A stretch of 64,000 nt of DNA, from positions 62,001 to 126,000 of the forward strand of contig NZ_LHZV01000063.1 of the NCBI RefSeq assembly GCF_001581005.1. The letters are read 5' to 3'. The DNA comes from Acetobacter orleanensis (GTDB lineage: Bacteria; Pseudomonadota; Alphaproteobacteria; Acetobacterales; Acetobacteraceae). Every line of letters starts with the position of its first letter. Position 1 is the stretch's first letter. Below are positions 54,321 through 63,902 of the stretch, in pieces. The notes under the pieces were generated by a model. The model saw only the letters and a program-made list of their open reading frames with translations. It made no database searches and had not been told where the DNA came from. A program made the translations under genes and the position numbers.

Positions 54321-55315
54321 GTGCCGCCCTGTCTTCCCTCTCCACATCTTCCACACAGTCCGGGCCGCGCCACTTTCTCGACCTGAAAGATCTGGATGCC
54401 ACCACGCTGCGCCAGATTCTGGATGTGGCCGCCGGTATGAAACAGATGCAGAAGGGCCGCCGCTTTCCATTACACCCCCGCGTGCCGCTGGCTGGCCGTG
54501 CTCTGGGGATTATTCTCTCCAAACCGTCCACCCGCACCCGTGTTTCGTTTGAAGTGGGCATCCGTCAGCTTGGGGGGGATGCTGTCATCCTCTCCCCGTC
54601 CGATATGCAGATTGGCCGAGGCGAAACCATTACGGACACCGCCCGCGTTCTTTCGCGCTTTGTGGATGCACTCGTGCTGCGCACAGGCCGGACGGAAAAC
54701 CTGCATGAACTGGCCCGCGCCGCTAGCGTGCCGGTTATCAACGGCCTGACGCCCTCTTCCCACCCGGTGCAGATTCTGGCGGATGTTTTGACCTATGAAG
54801 AGCATCGTGGCTCGGTCAAAGGGCGCACCTTTGCGTGGACCGGGGATGGCAACAACGTGCTGGTGTCCCTGATTGAAGGCGCGGTGCGCTTCGGCTTTAA
54901 ACTCCGCGCCGCAACGCCTGCGGACATGGCCCCGCCGCAAGCCGTGCTGGACTGGGCCAGACAGGAAGGGGGCGATGTGGTGCTGACCACAGACCCCCGC
55001 GCCGCTGTTGAAGGTGCAGACTGTGTGGTGACGGATACATGGCTGAGCATGTCGGATTCGGAAGAAGAATCCGCCATGCGCCTTGCCAAACTCTCCCCCT
55101 ATCGGGTGAATGCGGCCCTGATGGCTCTGGCCGCGCCGGATGCCCTCTTCATGCACTGCCTCCCTGCCCATATTGGGGAGGAAGTGACGGAAGACGTGTT
55201 TGAAGGGCGGCAGTCGGTCGTGTTTGATGAAGCCGAAAACCGGCTACATGCCCAAAAAGGCCTGCTGGCTTGGACGATGGGCGGCGAGAACTGGACCTCT
55301 TTCGGGAAGGACTAA
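54317..55315 (+). CDS. argF: Ornithine carbamoyltransferase
   Basis: A 332-residue enzyme condensing ornithine with carbamoyl phosphate to citrulline. The carbamoyl-phosphate site [14 protein letters not shown] (about residue 73) and the ornithine/catalytic loop [12 protein letters not shown] (about residue 278) are intact. The N-terminal 20 residues, Ser/Thr-rich, are longer than usual. It overlaps argD by 4 bp, and a small hypothetical gene follows after 4 bp. Confidence 0.95.
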   Translation: MSAALSSLSTSSTQSGPRHFLDLKDLDATTLRQILDVAAGMKQMQKGRRFPLHPRVPLAGRALGIILSKPSTRTRVSFEVGIRQLGGDAVILSPSDMQIGRGETITDTARVLSRFVDALVLRTGRTENLHELARAASVPVINGLTPSSHPVQILADVLTYEEHRGSVKGRTFAWTGDGNNVLVSLIEGAVRFGFKLRAATPADMAPPQAVLDWARQEGGDVVLTTDPRAAVEGADCVVTDTWLSMSDSEEESAMRLAKLSPYRVNAALMALAAPDALFMHCLPAHIGEEVTEDVFEGRQSVVFDEAENRLHAQKGLLAWTMGGENWTSFGKD

Positions 55316-55319
55316 GCGG

Positions 55320-55637
55320 ATGAACGGCGCAGACACACCAGTAACCCCTACCAGCACGGAAGACACCCCCGCCACACCGGGTTGGGTGGAAGAGAGTCTG
55401 GACCGTATTCTGGCCAGCCTGCCGGTTACGGCGGACAAGCTTGCTCCGTTCCGCGCCTCTTACCTTGACTGTCTGGCAGGCTGTGGCCGCACGACGGATC
55501 TCGATCAGGCCCATGATGCCTGCCGTCAGGGCTTCTTGCGCGCGGTAAAGGACGGGCTTGAACTGGATGCCAGCACGCTACGCACGCTGGAACAGCAGCT
55601 TGAACAACTGGAACTGTCCATTTCCTCGGATATCTGA
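55320..55637 (+). CDS. Small hypothetical protein
   Basis: A 105-residue protein without a recognised family. The first 20 residues are Thr/Pro-rich; the remainder is predicted helical (WVEESLDRILASLPVTADKL, then LRTLEQQLEQLELS, coiled-coil-like). AAGGA lies upstream at a fitting distance, and the start is 5 bp after the argF stop, so it is likely part of the argDF unit. An upstream in-frame ATG at 55200 lies inside argF. Two 18-bp direct repeats begin immediately after its stop. Confidence 0.6.
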   Translation: MNGADTPVTPTSTEDTPATPGWVEESLDRILASLPVTADKLAPFRASYLDCLAGCGRTTDLDQAHDACRQGFLRAVKDGLELDASTLRTLEQQLEQLELSISSDI

Positions 55638-55673
55638 GCATCCTTGGGCCTCTGGGCATCCTCGGGCCTCTGG
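55638..55673 (+). repeat. Two 18-bp direct repeats
   Basis: GCATCCTTGGGCCTCTGG at 55638-55655 is followed directly by GCATCCTCGGGCCTCTGG at 55656-55673, one mismatch. They sit just after the small hypothetical gene's stop codon. Confidence 0.75.
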
Positions 55674-55762
55674 GGCCACTGCATCAGTCAGCAAAGGCGC
55701 CCCCTGTTATTATGCGGGGCGTCTCCCCATATTCTCAGAACTGATCGCATTTAAGGTTTTTT

Positions 55763-56713
55763 ATGGAAACTCCTGCTTTTCTCGACCGTGACCGCCCCGA
55801 TGTGCCGGATCTGGTTGTCCCCGGTGGTGTGACACCGTTCTACCTGCAAGGCCGTCCCGTGCGCGGGCGTCTGGTCCGCCTTGGTGTGCTGACCGACGTC
55901 CTGTTGACCCGCCACGACCACCCCGGCGTGGTCAACCGTCTGGCAGGCAAAGCGCTGGCTCTGGTGGCTGGTCTGGCGTCCGCCCTGAAGTTTCAGGGGG
56001 CGTTTTCGCTCCAGATCAAGGGCGATGGCCCCGTGACGATGCTGGTGGCGGACTGCACAGATACCGGTGCGCTGCGCTTTTACGCCCGCACGGACGATGA
56101 CGCTCTGGATGCGCTGCTTGAAGAAACCCCGAACCCGACCGACCGCGAACTGCTGGGCGATGGCTATATGGCCCTCACGGTGGATCAGGGCGCGGACATG
56201 GAGCGCCATCAGGGCATTGTAGACCTCGCGGGGGATGACCTTGCGACAATGGCTGTGCATTATTTCAACACGAGTGAGCAGCATGCTTGCTGGATTTACC
56301 TGTGCTGCACCATGACGGACGCAGGCTGGCGCGCGGGTAGCCTTGTGCTGGAACGCATTGCCGGTGAAGGTGGCACCGCTGTTGTGGGCGAGGAAAACGC
56401 CGACGCAAGCTGGGAAACTGCCACTATTCTGGCTTCCACGCTTTCCACAAAGGAAGTGCTGGATGATACCCTGTCCTCCGCCACGCTCCTGCACCGCCTG
56501 TTCCATCAGGAAGACTTGCACGTCAGCCAGCCGCGCGCTCTGGCCTATGGCTGCCGCTGCTCCCGCGCGCGTCTGTCTGATGTCTTGCAGGGGTTTGACG
56601 CGGATGATCTGGACCATATGTGTCAGGATGACGGGCAGATTGTGATGACATGCGAATTCTGCAATCACGACTTCCGCTTTCCGCGTAAGGATATTACGCC
56701 GCGCACCCCGTAA
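55763..56713 (+). CDS. hslO: Redox-regulated chaperone Hsp33
   Basis: A 316-residue cytoplasmic chaperone activated by oxidation. The C-terminal zinc-type redox switch has CRCSRARLSDVLQGFD and CEFCNHDFRF (CxC plus CxxC, about residues 265-302), and the N-terminal substrate domain is of normal length. The start has AAGG upstream. It follows the argDF group by 125 bp. Confidence 0.94.
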   Translation: METPAFLDRDRPDVPDLVVPGGVTPFYLQGRPVRGRLVRLGVLTDVLLTRHDHPGVVNRLAGKALALVAGLASALKFQGAFSLQIKGDGPVTMLVADCTDTGALRFYARTDDDALDALLEETPNPTDRELLGDGYMALTVDQGADMERHQGIVDLAGDDLATMAVHYFNTSEQHACWIYLCCTMTDAGWRAGSLVLERIAGEGGTAVVGEENADASWETATILASTLSTKEVLDDTLSSATLLHRLFHQEDLHVSQPRALAYGCRCSRARLSDVLQGFDADDLDHMCQDDGQIVMTCEFCNHDFRFPRKDITPRTP

Positions 56714-56806
56714 AGGACGCGGCACAGACCCGTTGACCGCATCTGTCCGGGCAGGCAGGATTCTGGCTGCCATATCCGGACTCCGCGCCTGAAGGACCGT
56801 GTTTCC

Positions 56807-57793
56807 ATGTCGCTGTTTTCTCGCCCGCTTCGCGCAACATGCTCTGTCGCTCTGCTCCTGCCAGCCTTTCTGGCAGGCTGCGCGGGCGATACGCAGCCGA
56901 CACACTTCGCCCCCCTGCGCTATGATTATCTGAGCGTGATGCACCTGAACGCTGGCACGCTGGATATTGAAGATAAGACGCTGCAAAACCCAGTTCCGGG
57001 GGACATTGGCCCCAACGCGCCGACCCCACCCGCGCAGGCACTCCGCCAGATGGCGCAGGACCGGCTGGTGGCTGCAGGCTCATCCGGCACGGCAAAGTTC
57101 GTGATTGACCGCGCCTCCATCCTGCATAACGCAGGCGGCGTGCTGGTCGGGCAGATGGCGGTGCATCTGGAACTGCTGAACAGCGGCGGCACACAGGCGG
57201 CACGAGCGGAAGCCCATGTGTCCGAAACCATCCGGCCTGACCTGTCCAAAGGCGATGCGGACAGCCCGGCCAACCTGTACGAACTCACCAAAGACATGAT
57301 GCAGCGCATGAATGTAGAGTTTGAATATCAGGTGCGCAAAACCCTGAAAGACTGGATGGTGGATGCGGGCGGCACACCGGTTGGCTCGGCTATTCAGAGC
57401 CAGTCCCTTGATGCGCCGGGCGCAAAAACCAGCGCAGCCCGTAAAGGAGCAGCGGCCGCGATTCCGGTAGCCGCGACTGGCCTGAGCAGCACTCCCGCCT
57501 TCACAACACCTGCTGTGACAACGCCAGAAATTACAACACCCACGGTCACAGTGCCGACCGTGACAACCCCGACGGTCTCCGTCCCGGACGCAACACCCTC
57601 CGCCACGGTGCCGGAAAATGCACCCGCCACGGATGGCACGGCGGATAGTGCGACACCAAACCGTGCGGCTCCCGCACAATCCTCTGAACCCGACCCGGTT
57701 TTTCCGGCAGGTGAAGATAATGAAAGCGCAGCCCCCGCAACGCCAAAAGTCCGCTCGCCCGAGCCCGGCGTTCTGAAACTGCCCAAACGGTAA
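56807..57793 (+). CDS. Hypothetical lipoprotein with Thr/Pro repeats
   Basis: A 328-residue predicted lipoprotein with lipobox FLAGC (about residue 25). A globular part (about 30-190) with alternating strands and helices has no recognised family; it includes VIDRASILHNAGGVLVGQMA. The C-terminal part (about 225-328) contains a run of TTPAVTTPEITTP-like units and a Pro/Ala/Glu-rich tail. Its envelope location follows from the signal. Confidence 0.68.
   Translation: MSLFSRPLRATCSVALLLPAFLAGCAGDTQPTHFAPLRYDYLSVMHLNAGTLDIEDKTLQNPVPGDIGPNAPTPPAQALRQMAQDRLVAAGSSGTAKFVIDRASILHNAGGVLVGQMAVHLELLNSGGTQAARAEAHVSETIRPDLSKGDADSPANLYELTKDMMQRMNVEFEYQVRKTLKDWMVDAGGTPVGSAIQSQSLDAPGAKTSAARKGAAAAIPVAATGLSSTPAFTTPAVTTPEITTPTVTVPTVTTPTVSVPDATPSATVPENAPATDGTADSATPNRAAPAQSSEPDPVFPAGEDNESAAPATPKVRSPEPGVLKLPKR
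57503..57600 (+). repeat. Short degenerate repeats encoding TTPxVT units
   Basis: Several imperfect repeats encoding Thr-Thr-Pro or Val-Pro units in the C-terminal low-complexity part of the lipoprotein. Likely variable between strains. Confidence 0.55.
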
Positions 57794-57845
57794 AAAGACG
57801 CATCTCGGTCCACACCGCCATTCTCACTCTTTTATACTGAACCAG

Positions 57846-60398
57846 ATGCCCGCTGCCTCACCGTTTGCCATTGCCGATGGCCTGCCCGTGCAGGACGTGC
57901 TGCCAGACCTCTGCGCCGCACTTGCCCGCACTCCCGTGGAGGGGCAGCCTGCATCCGCCATTCTGGTTGCTCCGCCGGGCGCGGGGAAAACCACAACGGT
58001 GCCCCCGGTTCTGGCGGCTGCTCCGTGGCGGGGAGAGGCGGACCGCATCATCATGCTGGAACCGCGCCGTCTGGCAGCCCGCGCCGCCGCCACGCGCATT
58101 GCGTCCCTGATGGGAGAAGAGCTGGGCGGGTTTGTCGGCTTCCGCACCCGGCTGGAGTCCGTGGTCTCGGAGCGCACACGCATCGAAGTGCTGACAGAAG
58201 GGCTGTTTCTGCGCCGCCTGCTGGGCGACCCGATGCTAGAAAATGTCGCCTGCGTGATTATTGATGAAGTGCATGAGCGCTCTCTGGACGCGGACCTCGC
58301 GCTAGCCTTCTGTCTGGACCTGCAACGCACCCTGCGGCCAGACCTGCGGCTGGTTGCCATGTCCGCCACTGCGGAAACGGAACGGCTCGCAGCACTGATG
58401 AACGCCCCGGTGTTGACCAGCGAAGGGCGGATGTATCCCCTTACCGTGCAGCACGCCAAACGCGACATTCCGCACCTGCGTGACCTGCCCGCCGTAACCG
58501 CCGCCGGGGTGCGGCAGGCACTGGCGGAAACCGAAGGCGATATTCTGGTCTTCCTGCCCGGCACGGGGGAAATCCGCCGCACGGCGCAGCTTCTGGAAGA
58601 CTGCCGCGCCACAGTTCTCCCCCTGCATGGGGAACTCTCCCCGGCAGAGCAAGCGCTCGTGCTACGCCCCGGCCCACAGGGGCAACGGCGGGTTATTCTT
58701 TCCACCTCCATTGCGGAAACATCGCTAACCGTGCCCGGTGTGCGCGTTGTGGTGGATTGCGGTTTCCGTCGCGCTCCGCGTTTTGATGCCGGAGCAGGTC
58801 TTTCCCGGCTGGAAACCCTGCGCATCTCCCGCGCCGCCGCCCGCCAGCGGGCCGGACGCGCTGGACGAGAAGCTCCCGGCACCGCCTTCTGCCTCTGGAC
58901 CACCGCGACGGAACGCGGCCTGCCCCAGCATGACAGGCCGGAAATTCTGGAAGCAGACCTGTCTGATTTCGTTCTGGCTACAGCCTTATGGGCGGATACG
59001 GTCGGTCAGTCTGACACGCCTCTGCCCCTGCCAGACCAGCCTTCCGGTAGCGCGATCGCTGCGGCGCGGGAGTTGCTGATCATGCTCGGCGCACTGGATG
59101 AGGACGGCGTGATTACCCCCCATGGTCGCGACATGGCCGCCCTTGGCACACATCCGCGCCTTGCCGCGATGATGCTCGCCGCCCGCACAGCGGAGGAAGC
59201 CGCGATGGCGGCGGACCTCGCGGCCCTGCTGGAGGAACGTGACCCTCTCCGCCCCCGCGCGGCTGGACGCGGCGGGCCACCCCCCATCCCCCCTTCTGAT
59301 ATTTCCTTACGGCTGGATCTGATTGCCGGGGGGGATCATCCTGAAGCCGACCGAGGCGCTCTGGCCCGCATCCGTCAGGCCGCGTCCCGCTTCCGCCTCC
59401 GGCTTGGGCTACGTGCCCGCCAGCAGGTCGGGGGAGACCCTGCCGCCTTAATTGCCGCAGGCTTCCCGGACCGTATCGCGCTCTCCCGTGGGGAAGCTGG
59501 CACGTTCCGCCTCTCCAATGGCAGCAATGCCCGCCTGCGCCGGGATGATGGGCTGGCGGAGAAAAAACTGCTCGCCGTGGCCGGGCTGCATTTACGCACC
59601 TCCGCGGAAATCCGCCTTGCCGCCCCGCTCGACCTCAATGCGCTGCCCCCCGCGCTGCTGGACCGCACGAAGGAGCAGGTAGAAACCTCTCTGGACCCGG
59701 TCTCTGGCAATATCCTCGCCCGCCGCCGCACGCGCATCGGCTGCCTTGTGTTGCGGGACCTGACAGAAAAGGTGCAGGCCGGTAATGCCGCCTCCCTGCT
59801 GCTGGCACAGGCCAAAGCCGCGCCAGACACCACGCTGGACTGGCCGGATGCCGCCCGCCAGCTTCAGGCCCGCGTGGAACTGGCCCGCGCCCTGCCTGAT
59901 GGCGTAGGCGTGGGTGAAGAGTGGCCGGATTTCACGACCCCGGCTCTGGCCGCGCGGATGGACGACTGGCTCGCCCCCTCCCTTGAAGGCCTAACCTCTC
60001 TGGCTGATCTGCGCGGGCTGGACTTAACAACGCTGCTGAAAAACCATCTGGGCTACACGCTCAACGCGTGGCTGGATAAAAACCTGCCGACCGCCCTCTC
60101 CTTCCCCGGTGGCAAGGCCAGCGTGGACTATACGCAACCTGTGCCTGTAGCCTCCGCCCGCGCGCAGGTTTTTTACGGCACGGAAGACACCCCGAAACTG
60201 GCAGGTGGCCGTGTGCCGCTACGCCTCGCCCTGCTCTCCCCCGCTGGCCGCCCGCAAGCCATTACGGCGGATTTGGCTGGCTTCTGGAAAGGCGGCTGGG
60301 CCGACATGCGGCGGGATATGCGGGGGCGCTACCCTCGGCATGAATGGCCGGAAAACCCGGCCCTCAACCCAGCAACGCCGCGCAAGCCCGCCCGATAA
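57846..60398 (+). CDS. hrpB: ATP-dependent helicase HrpB
   Basis: An 850-residue DEAH-type helicase. The Walker A box is APPGAGKTTTVPPVL (about residue 43), followed by the DEVH box IIDEVHERSLDADLAL (about residue 140), VILSTSIAETSLTVPGV and RQRAGRAGREAPG. The C-terminal HrpB-specific domain is present and the length is typical. In other bacteria HrpB is linked to RNA processing; the exact role is unclear. Confidence 0.93.
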   Translation: MPAASPFAIADGLPVQDVLPDLCAALARTPVEGQPASAILVAPPGAGKTTTVPPVLAAAPWRGEADRIIMLEPRRLAARAAATRIASLMGEELGGFVGFRTRLESVVSERTRIEVLTEGLFLRRLLGDPMLENVACVIIDEVHERSLDADLALAFCLDLQRTLRPDLRLVAMSATAETERLAALMNAPVLTSEGRMYPLTVQHAKRDIPHLRDLPAVTAAGVRQALAETEGDILVFLPGTGEIRRTAQLLEDCRATVLPLHGELSPAEQALVLRPGPQGQRRVILSTSIAETSLTVPGVRVVVDCGFRRAPRFDAGAGLSRLETLRISRAAARQRAGRAGREAPGTAFCLWTTATERGLPQHDRPEILEADLSDFVLATALWADTVGQSDTPLPLPDQPSGSAIAAARELLIMLGALDEDGVITPHGRDMAALGTHPRLAAMMLAARTAEEAAMAADLAALLEERDPLRPRAAGRGGPPPIPPSDISLRLDLIAGGDHPEADRGALARIRQAASRFRLRLGLRARQQVGGDPAALIAAGFPDRIALSRGEAGTFRLSNGSNARLRRDDGLAEKKLLAVAGLHLRTSAEIRLAAPLDLNALPPALLDRTKEQVETSLDPVSGNILARRRTRIGCLVLRDLTEKVQAGNAASLLLAQAKAAPDTTLDWPDAARQLQARVELARALPDGVGVGEEWPDFTTPALAARMDDWLAPSLEGLTSLADLRGLDLTTLLKNHLGYTLNAWLDKNLPTALSFPGGKASVDYTQPVPVASARAQVFYGTEDTPKLAGGRVPLRLALLSPAGRPQAITADLAGFWKGGWADMRRDMRGRYPRHEWPENPALNPATPRKPAR

Positions 60399-60559
60399 GA
60401 CTATATCTGGGCCGCCCTGCACATTAAGATTTTGTTACCCAAGCACCACACTTGCGTTGCAAACCCGCACCAGTGTGACCTGTTGGCGCATAGAATCATT
60501 GCGTAAAATTGAGAAACAGGGCCAAAAGTCGATATGACCGGAAAGCAGATCACCTACTC

Positions 60560-61663
60560 ATGAAGACATTGCTGCGGAGCCTACCTGTAATGGCCGCCAT
60601 GAGTCTGTCCGGCCTTTCCACCGGGACGAGCACTGCACTGGCGGACCCAGCCCCCACTTTTGCACCGCCTACGCCTCTGGTTGCTGCCCCCGGCCCAACC
60701 AGCTTTGCGCCACTGGTGCGTAAGGTTGTGCCTGCGGTGGTCAATATCGCCGTCACGCGGGATTCAGATTCCAGCACACGCAAAAAGCTACCCTCCGCCG
60801 TTAAAGGCACACCGCTGGAACGCCGTTTTCGGGAACGGATGCGCAAGCATGGGGATGAAGTGCTAGGCGCAGGCTCGGGCTTTATTCTTGACCCATCCGG
60901 CGTGATTGTCACCAACGGGCATGTGGTGGAAGACGCGGACAAAATTACCGTGGCTCTTGTCACCGGTAAGGAGTTTTCCGCCCGCCTGATCGGGATTGAT
61001 GATCTGACGGATATTGCTGTCATCAAGATCGACAGCCCCACCCCGCTTCCGTTTGTGGAATGGGGAGACAGCCGCCTTGTGCAGGTGGGGGACTGGATTA
61101 TGGCCGCAGGCAACCCGTTTGGCCTTGGCTCATCCGTCACCGCAGGCATTGTTTCCGCCCGTGGGCGGGATATTGGCACCGGCCCATTTGATGATTTTCT
61201 GCAACTGGATGCCCCCATCAACCCGGGCAATTCCGGCGGCCCGACTTTTAATCTGGCCGGACAGGTCATTGCGCTGAATACCGCTATTGTCTCCCCCACG
61301 GGTGGGTCTGTCGGGCTGGGCTTTTCCATTCCGTCTGAAATTGTCATCCCCGTTGTCAACGCGCTCCAACGGGACGGGCGGATTGACCGTGGCTGGCTGG
61401 GTGCCACGTTGGAAGACATTACCACCCGCAACGGCACCCGCGTGGCGGAAGTGGACCGCAACGGCCCCGCCGCACAAGGCGGCCTAAAGCGTGGCGATAT
61501 TATTACCGCCATGAGCGGCGAGCATATGGACACTGCCCGCACCATGATCCGCGCCGTAGCCGCCGCCCACCCCAACAGCACGGTGCAGATCAGCGTGCAG
61601 CGGCAAAGCCAGCCCATGACCCTGACTATCCATGTTGGCCATCGCCCGGTTTCGGAAGACTGA
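60560..61663 (+). CDS. HtrA/DegP-type serine protease
   Basis: A 367-residue exported trypsin-like protease of the HtrA family. A signal peptide (about residues 1-28, ending near ALA-DPAP) precedes the protease domain with His (VTNGHVVEDAD), Asp (DLTDIAVIKID) and Ser (NPGNSGGPTF). One C-terminal PDZ domain (about 275-360) follows. It probably removes damaged periplasmic proteins. The start at 60560 is chosen over a frame beginning at 60509. DegS-like size suggests a single-PDZ member, though the N-terminus looks secreted rather than anchored. Confidence 0.9.
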   Translation: MKTLLRSLPVMAAMSLSGLSTGTSTALADPAPTFAPPTPLVAAPGPTSFAPLVRKVVPAVVNIAVTRDSDSSTRKKLPSAVKGTPLERRFRERMRKHGDEVLGAGSGFILDPSGVIVTNGHVVEDADKITVALVTGKEFSARLIGIDDLTDIAVIKIDSPTPLPFVEWGDSRLVQVGDWIMAAGNPFGLGSSVTAGIVSARGRDIGTGPFDDFLQLDAPINPGNSGGPTFNLAGQVIALNTAIVSPTGGSVGLGFSIPSEIVIPVVNALQRDGRIDRGWLGATLEDITTRNGTRVAEVDRNGPAAQGGLKRGDIITAMSGEHMDTARTMIRAVAAAHPNSTVQISVQRQSQPMTLTIHVGHRPVSED

Positions 61664-61804
61664 TCGGCTCACGCAGCCTGCCACGCTTCTGATTTCTATT
61701 TAAAAATCAGATAAGTTCTCAAAAACTCACCGTGATCCGACTTAAATTACGGTTTGATGAAACAAGACCAGAATGGTCCATTACTTACGGAAACCAAATA
61801 AATA

Positions 61805-61832
61805 TTGACCCCGCCTAGCGGCAGCGTAAAAT
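61805..61832 (+). promoter_or_regulatory. Promoter of small membrane protein gene
   Basis: TTGACC (61805-61810), a 16-bp spacer and TAAAAT (61827-61832) give a near-consensus sigma-70 promoter. Transcription would start about 61839, leaving a roughly 90-nt leader before the 53-codon gene. Confidence 0.6.
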
Positions 61833-61929
61833 ACGCCTCAAAAGGAACAAAGTTTCTGAATGATGCCGCCCCATACCGGGAGTTGGCTGACTTTCTTCCG
61901 ATGTTGCGCGCTACCGAAAGGGCTTCACC

Positions 61930-62091
61930 ATGCAAATGTACGGTTTTCTGACACTGCTGGGTCTGGACATGCTGTTTACCGGCCTCAAGCTGAACGACAT
62001 GAACTTTCTGACCTTCTCTCTGGCCTTCGGCCTGCCGGTCGTGCTGATGGCCACCTACATTCTGGACAACATGCAGAAAGACGGCGTCTGA
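61930..62091 (+). CDS. Small membrane protein, 53 residues
   Basis: A 53-codon gene starting MQMYGFLTLLGLDML and ending NMQKDGV. Two hydrophobic stretches (about residues 4-19 and 25-45), separated by a short KLND loop, suggest a two-helix inner-membrane hairpin. GAAAGGG lies 8 bases before the ATG. A near-consensus promoter (61805-61832) and a strong terminator (62123-62159) bracket it, so it is a monocistronic gene rather than a chance frame. I do not recognise the family. An alternative start is two codons in. Confidence 0.7.
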   Translation: MQMYGFLTLLGLDMLFTGLKLNDMNFLTFSLAFGLPVVLMATYILDNMQKDGV

Positions 62092-62122
62092 TTTTTCAGC
62101 CCCGATTTATCTGACTGAAGTC

Positions 62123-62159
62123 AAAAAAAGCCGCCGTGGTTCTGCCCGGCGGCTTTTTT
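62123..62159. terminator. Rho-independent terminator
   Basis: Stem GCCGCC/GGCGGC extended by A-run and T-run (AAAAAAA before, TTTTTT after). It ends the small membrane protein transcript and, being symmetrical, probably the convergent aldo/keto reductase as well. Confidence 0.9.
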
Positions 62160-62199
62160 GTGTCTGACGCCCTTTATGCCGCGCGTCAGACACACCGGA

Positions 62200-63057
62200 T
62201 CAGATCATATCCAGCGGCGTCTTGCGGGAAGGCGGCGGAAAGGCAGCGTCCAGCGCAGCAAGATCATCCTCAGTCAGCGTAATCTCCTGCGCGGCGATAT
62301 TATCCTTGATATGCGCAAGAGAAGAGGCTTTAGGGATCGCCATGACATTGCTCATCCGAAGCACCCAAGCCAGCGCAATCTGTGCGGGGCTTGCTGGGCC
62401 ATTACTGGTTGTATGGCGAGCCGCTACGGCTTTAACAGCCGAGTTTTGCAACAATTCCCCACCCTGCCCAATGGGAGAATAAGCCATGGTCATCACATGC
62501 CGGAAGCGGTTGGTGTCCAGCAGGTCATACTCCACGCCACGATGCTCCAAATTATAGAGGATCTGGTTGCTCGCGCACTCACAGGATCGGGTGTATTTCT
62601 CTAAATCCTGCATATCGTCCACATCAAAATTGGACACGCCCCAGTAGCGGATCAGCCCGTCCTCTTTCAGCTTGCGGAACGCCTCTATGGTTTCGGCCAA
62701 CGGCACACTCCCGCGCCAGTGCAGTAGGTAGAGGTCGATCCGGTCCGTCGCCAACCGCCGGAGGGAAGAGCGACAGGCTTTGGCCACACCTTCTGCCGAG
62801 GCATTGGACGGCAGAACCTTGCTGACCAGAAAAATATCGTCCCGCACGTCCCGCATGGCTTCGCCCACCAGACTTTCCGACCGGCCCTGCCCATACATTT
62901 CCGCAGTATCCACCACCTTCAGGCCAGCCTCCACGCCATGGCGCAACGTGGCGACTTCATCCTTCCATGAGGCAGACGAATCTCCCATGTTCCAAGTGCC
63001 CATACCCAGCGCGGGCAGTTTGGTGCCATCGGGTAGCGTGACTGTTTTCGCCATCAT
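62200..63057 (-). CDS. Aldo/keto reductase
   Basis: A 285-residue NADPH-dependent oxidoreductase with the TIM-barrel AKR fold. The tetrad is visible as Asp and Tyr in VVDTAEMYGQGRSE, Lys in VSKVLPSNAS and His in YLLHWRGSVPL. GVSNFDVDDM and AIPKASSLAHIKDN form the cofactor-binding part. The physiological substrate is unknown; acetic acid bacteria use many such enzymes on sugars and keto acids. The start at 63057 has AAGGA 7 bases upstream. Frames extending to 63282 have an atypical N-terminus. Confidence 0.9.
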   Translation of the reverse strand: MMAKTVTLPDGTKLPALGMGTWNMGDSSASWKDEVATLRHGVEAGLKVVDTAEMYGQGRSESLVGEAMRDVRDDIFLVSKVLPSNASAEGVAKACRSSLRRLATDRIDLYLLHWRGSVPLAETIEAFRKLKEDGLIRYWGVSNFDVDDMQDLEKYTRSCECASNQILYNLEHRGVEYDLLDTNRFRHVMTMAYSPIGQGGELLQNSAVKAVAARHTTSNGPASPAQIALAWVLRMSNVMAIPKASSLAHIKDNIAAQEITLTEDDLAALDAAFPPPSRKTPLDMI

Positions 63058-63365
63058 GTCTGTGTCCTTCTTCATACAAAGCCCGCCTCGCCACCGCGCG
63101 TTCATCCTGTCGCACAGCGACGGAGAGCACGAAGGGGCGCATGATATATCAGTCAGGCGGCGTCTTTTGTGGTGAGTGCATAGTCTTGCCAGCGCGGCAG
63201 CACTGCAATCGTTCCCCTGCGGGAGCCGCACATGCTGGCAGCACATAGCGGCGCCGAAACACAAAGCCGGTCCTTTACCCACCGGTTTGACCGCCTGCGG
63301 CCCTCTGCATACAGACCGAAAGCTGATAGGCTGCCCCTTATGCCAGAAGACAGGACCCGGCCCGC
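63058..63365. other. Divergent intergenic region
   Basis: 308 bp between the aldo/keto reductase and holC. No gene or strong hairpin is evident. A TTGACC box lies near 63283 ahead of holC, with a poor -10 (TACAGA) 17 bp later, so a holC promoter is possible but weakly supported. Confidence 0.3.
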
Positions 63366-63812
63366 ATGACGCAGATTGGCTTTTATCATCTTACCCGCAC
63401 CAGCGTGGAGGAGGCTCTGCCACAACTGCTCGCTCGCACGTTGGCCAGTGGGCAGAAAGCCGTAGTGTGGTGTGCAACCAAACCCCTACTGGACGCGGTG
63501 GATAAAGCCTTGTGGAAAGTCTCGGAACCGGCATGGTTGCCGCATGGCAGTGAGGGCATCCTGTGCCCGGACCTGCAACCGATCTGGCTGACACAAGGGG
63601 AAGACGTGCCCAACGCCGCCCCGTTCCTGTTCCTTCTGGAAGGCCGCACCTGCCCGGACACCCCTCCTTTTGACCGTGTGTTCGACCTGTTTGACGGGCA
63701 TGACGCCGCCGCCGTTGCCGCAGCGCGGGAACGCTGGACCGCCATGAAAGCCGCCGGGCATGATCTGGCCTACTGGCGGCAGGAAGACCGGGGCTGGAAG
63801 CGCGCGCGCTAA
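63366..63812 (+). CDS. holC: DNA polymerase III subunit chi
   Basis: A 148-residue clamp-loader accessory subunit. It begins MTQIGFYHLTRTSVEEALPQ and continues with WCATKPLLDAVDKALW; the C-terminal FDLFDGHDAAAVAAARERW is typical of HolC. It links SSB to the polymerase III holoenzyme. The start has no strong ribosome-binding site. A second chi-associated gene (holD) is not adjacent, as is usual in alphaproteobacteria. Confidence 0.9.
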   Translation: MTQIGFYHLTRTSVEEALPQLLARTLASGQKAVVWCATKPLLDAVDKALWKVSEPAWLPHGSEGILCPDLQPIWLTQGEDVPNAAPFLFLLEGRTCPDTPPFDRVFDLFDGHDAAAVAAARERWTAMKAAGHDLAYWRQEDRGWKRAR

Positions 63813-63902
63813 CATTCCTTCTTTCACGGGACAACAGACACAAACTCTGCTCATACTCTGCCACACGGCTTAAACCCAGAACCAACATTATGGAAAAATC
63901 CT

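Noticed and set aside
53085-54470. 461-codon minus-strand open frame opposite argD
   Set aside because: Antisense to a well-supported aminotransferase; no domain signature.
57503-57600. CRISPR-like or regulatory repeats
   Set aside because: The units are in frame, short and degenerate and encode a Thr/Pro-rich protein segment; there are no spacers.
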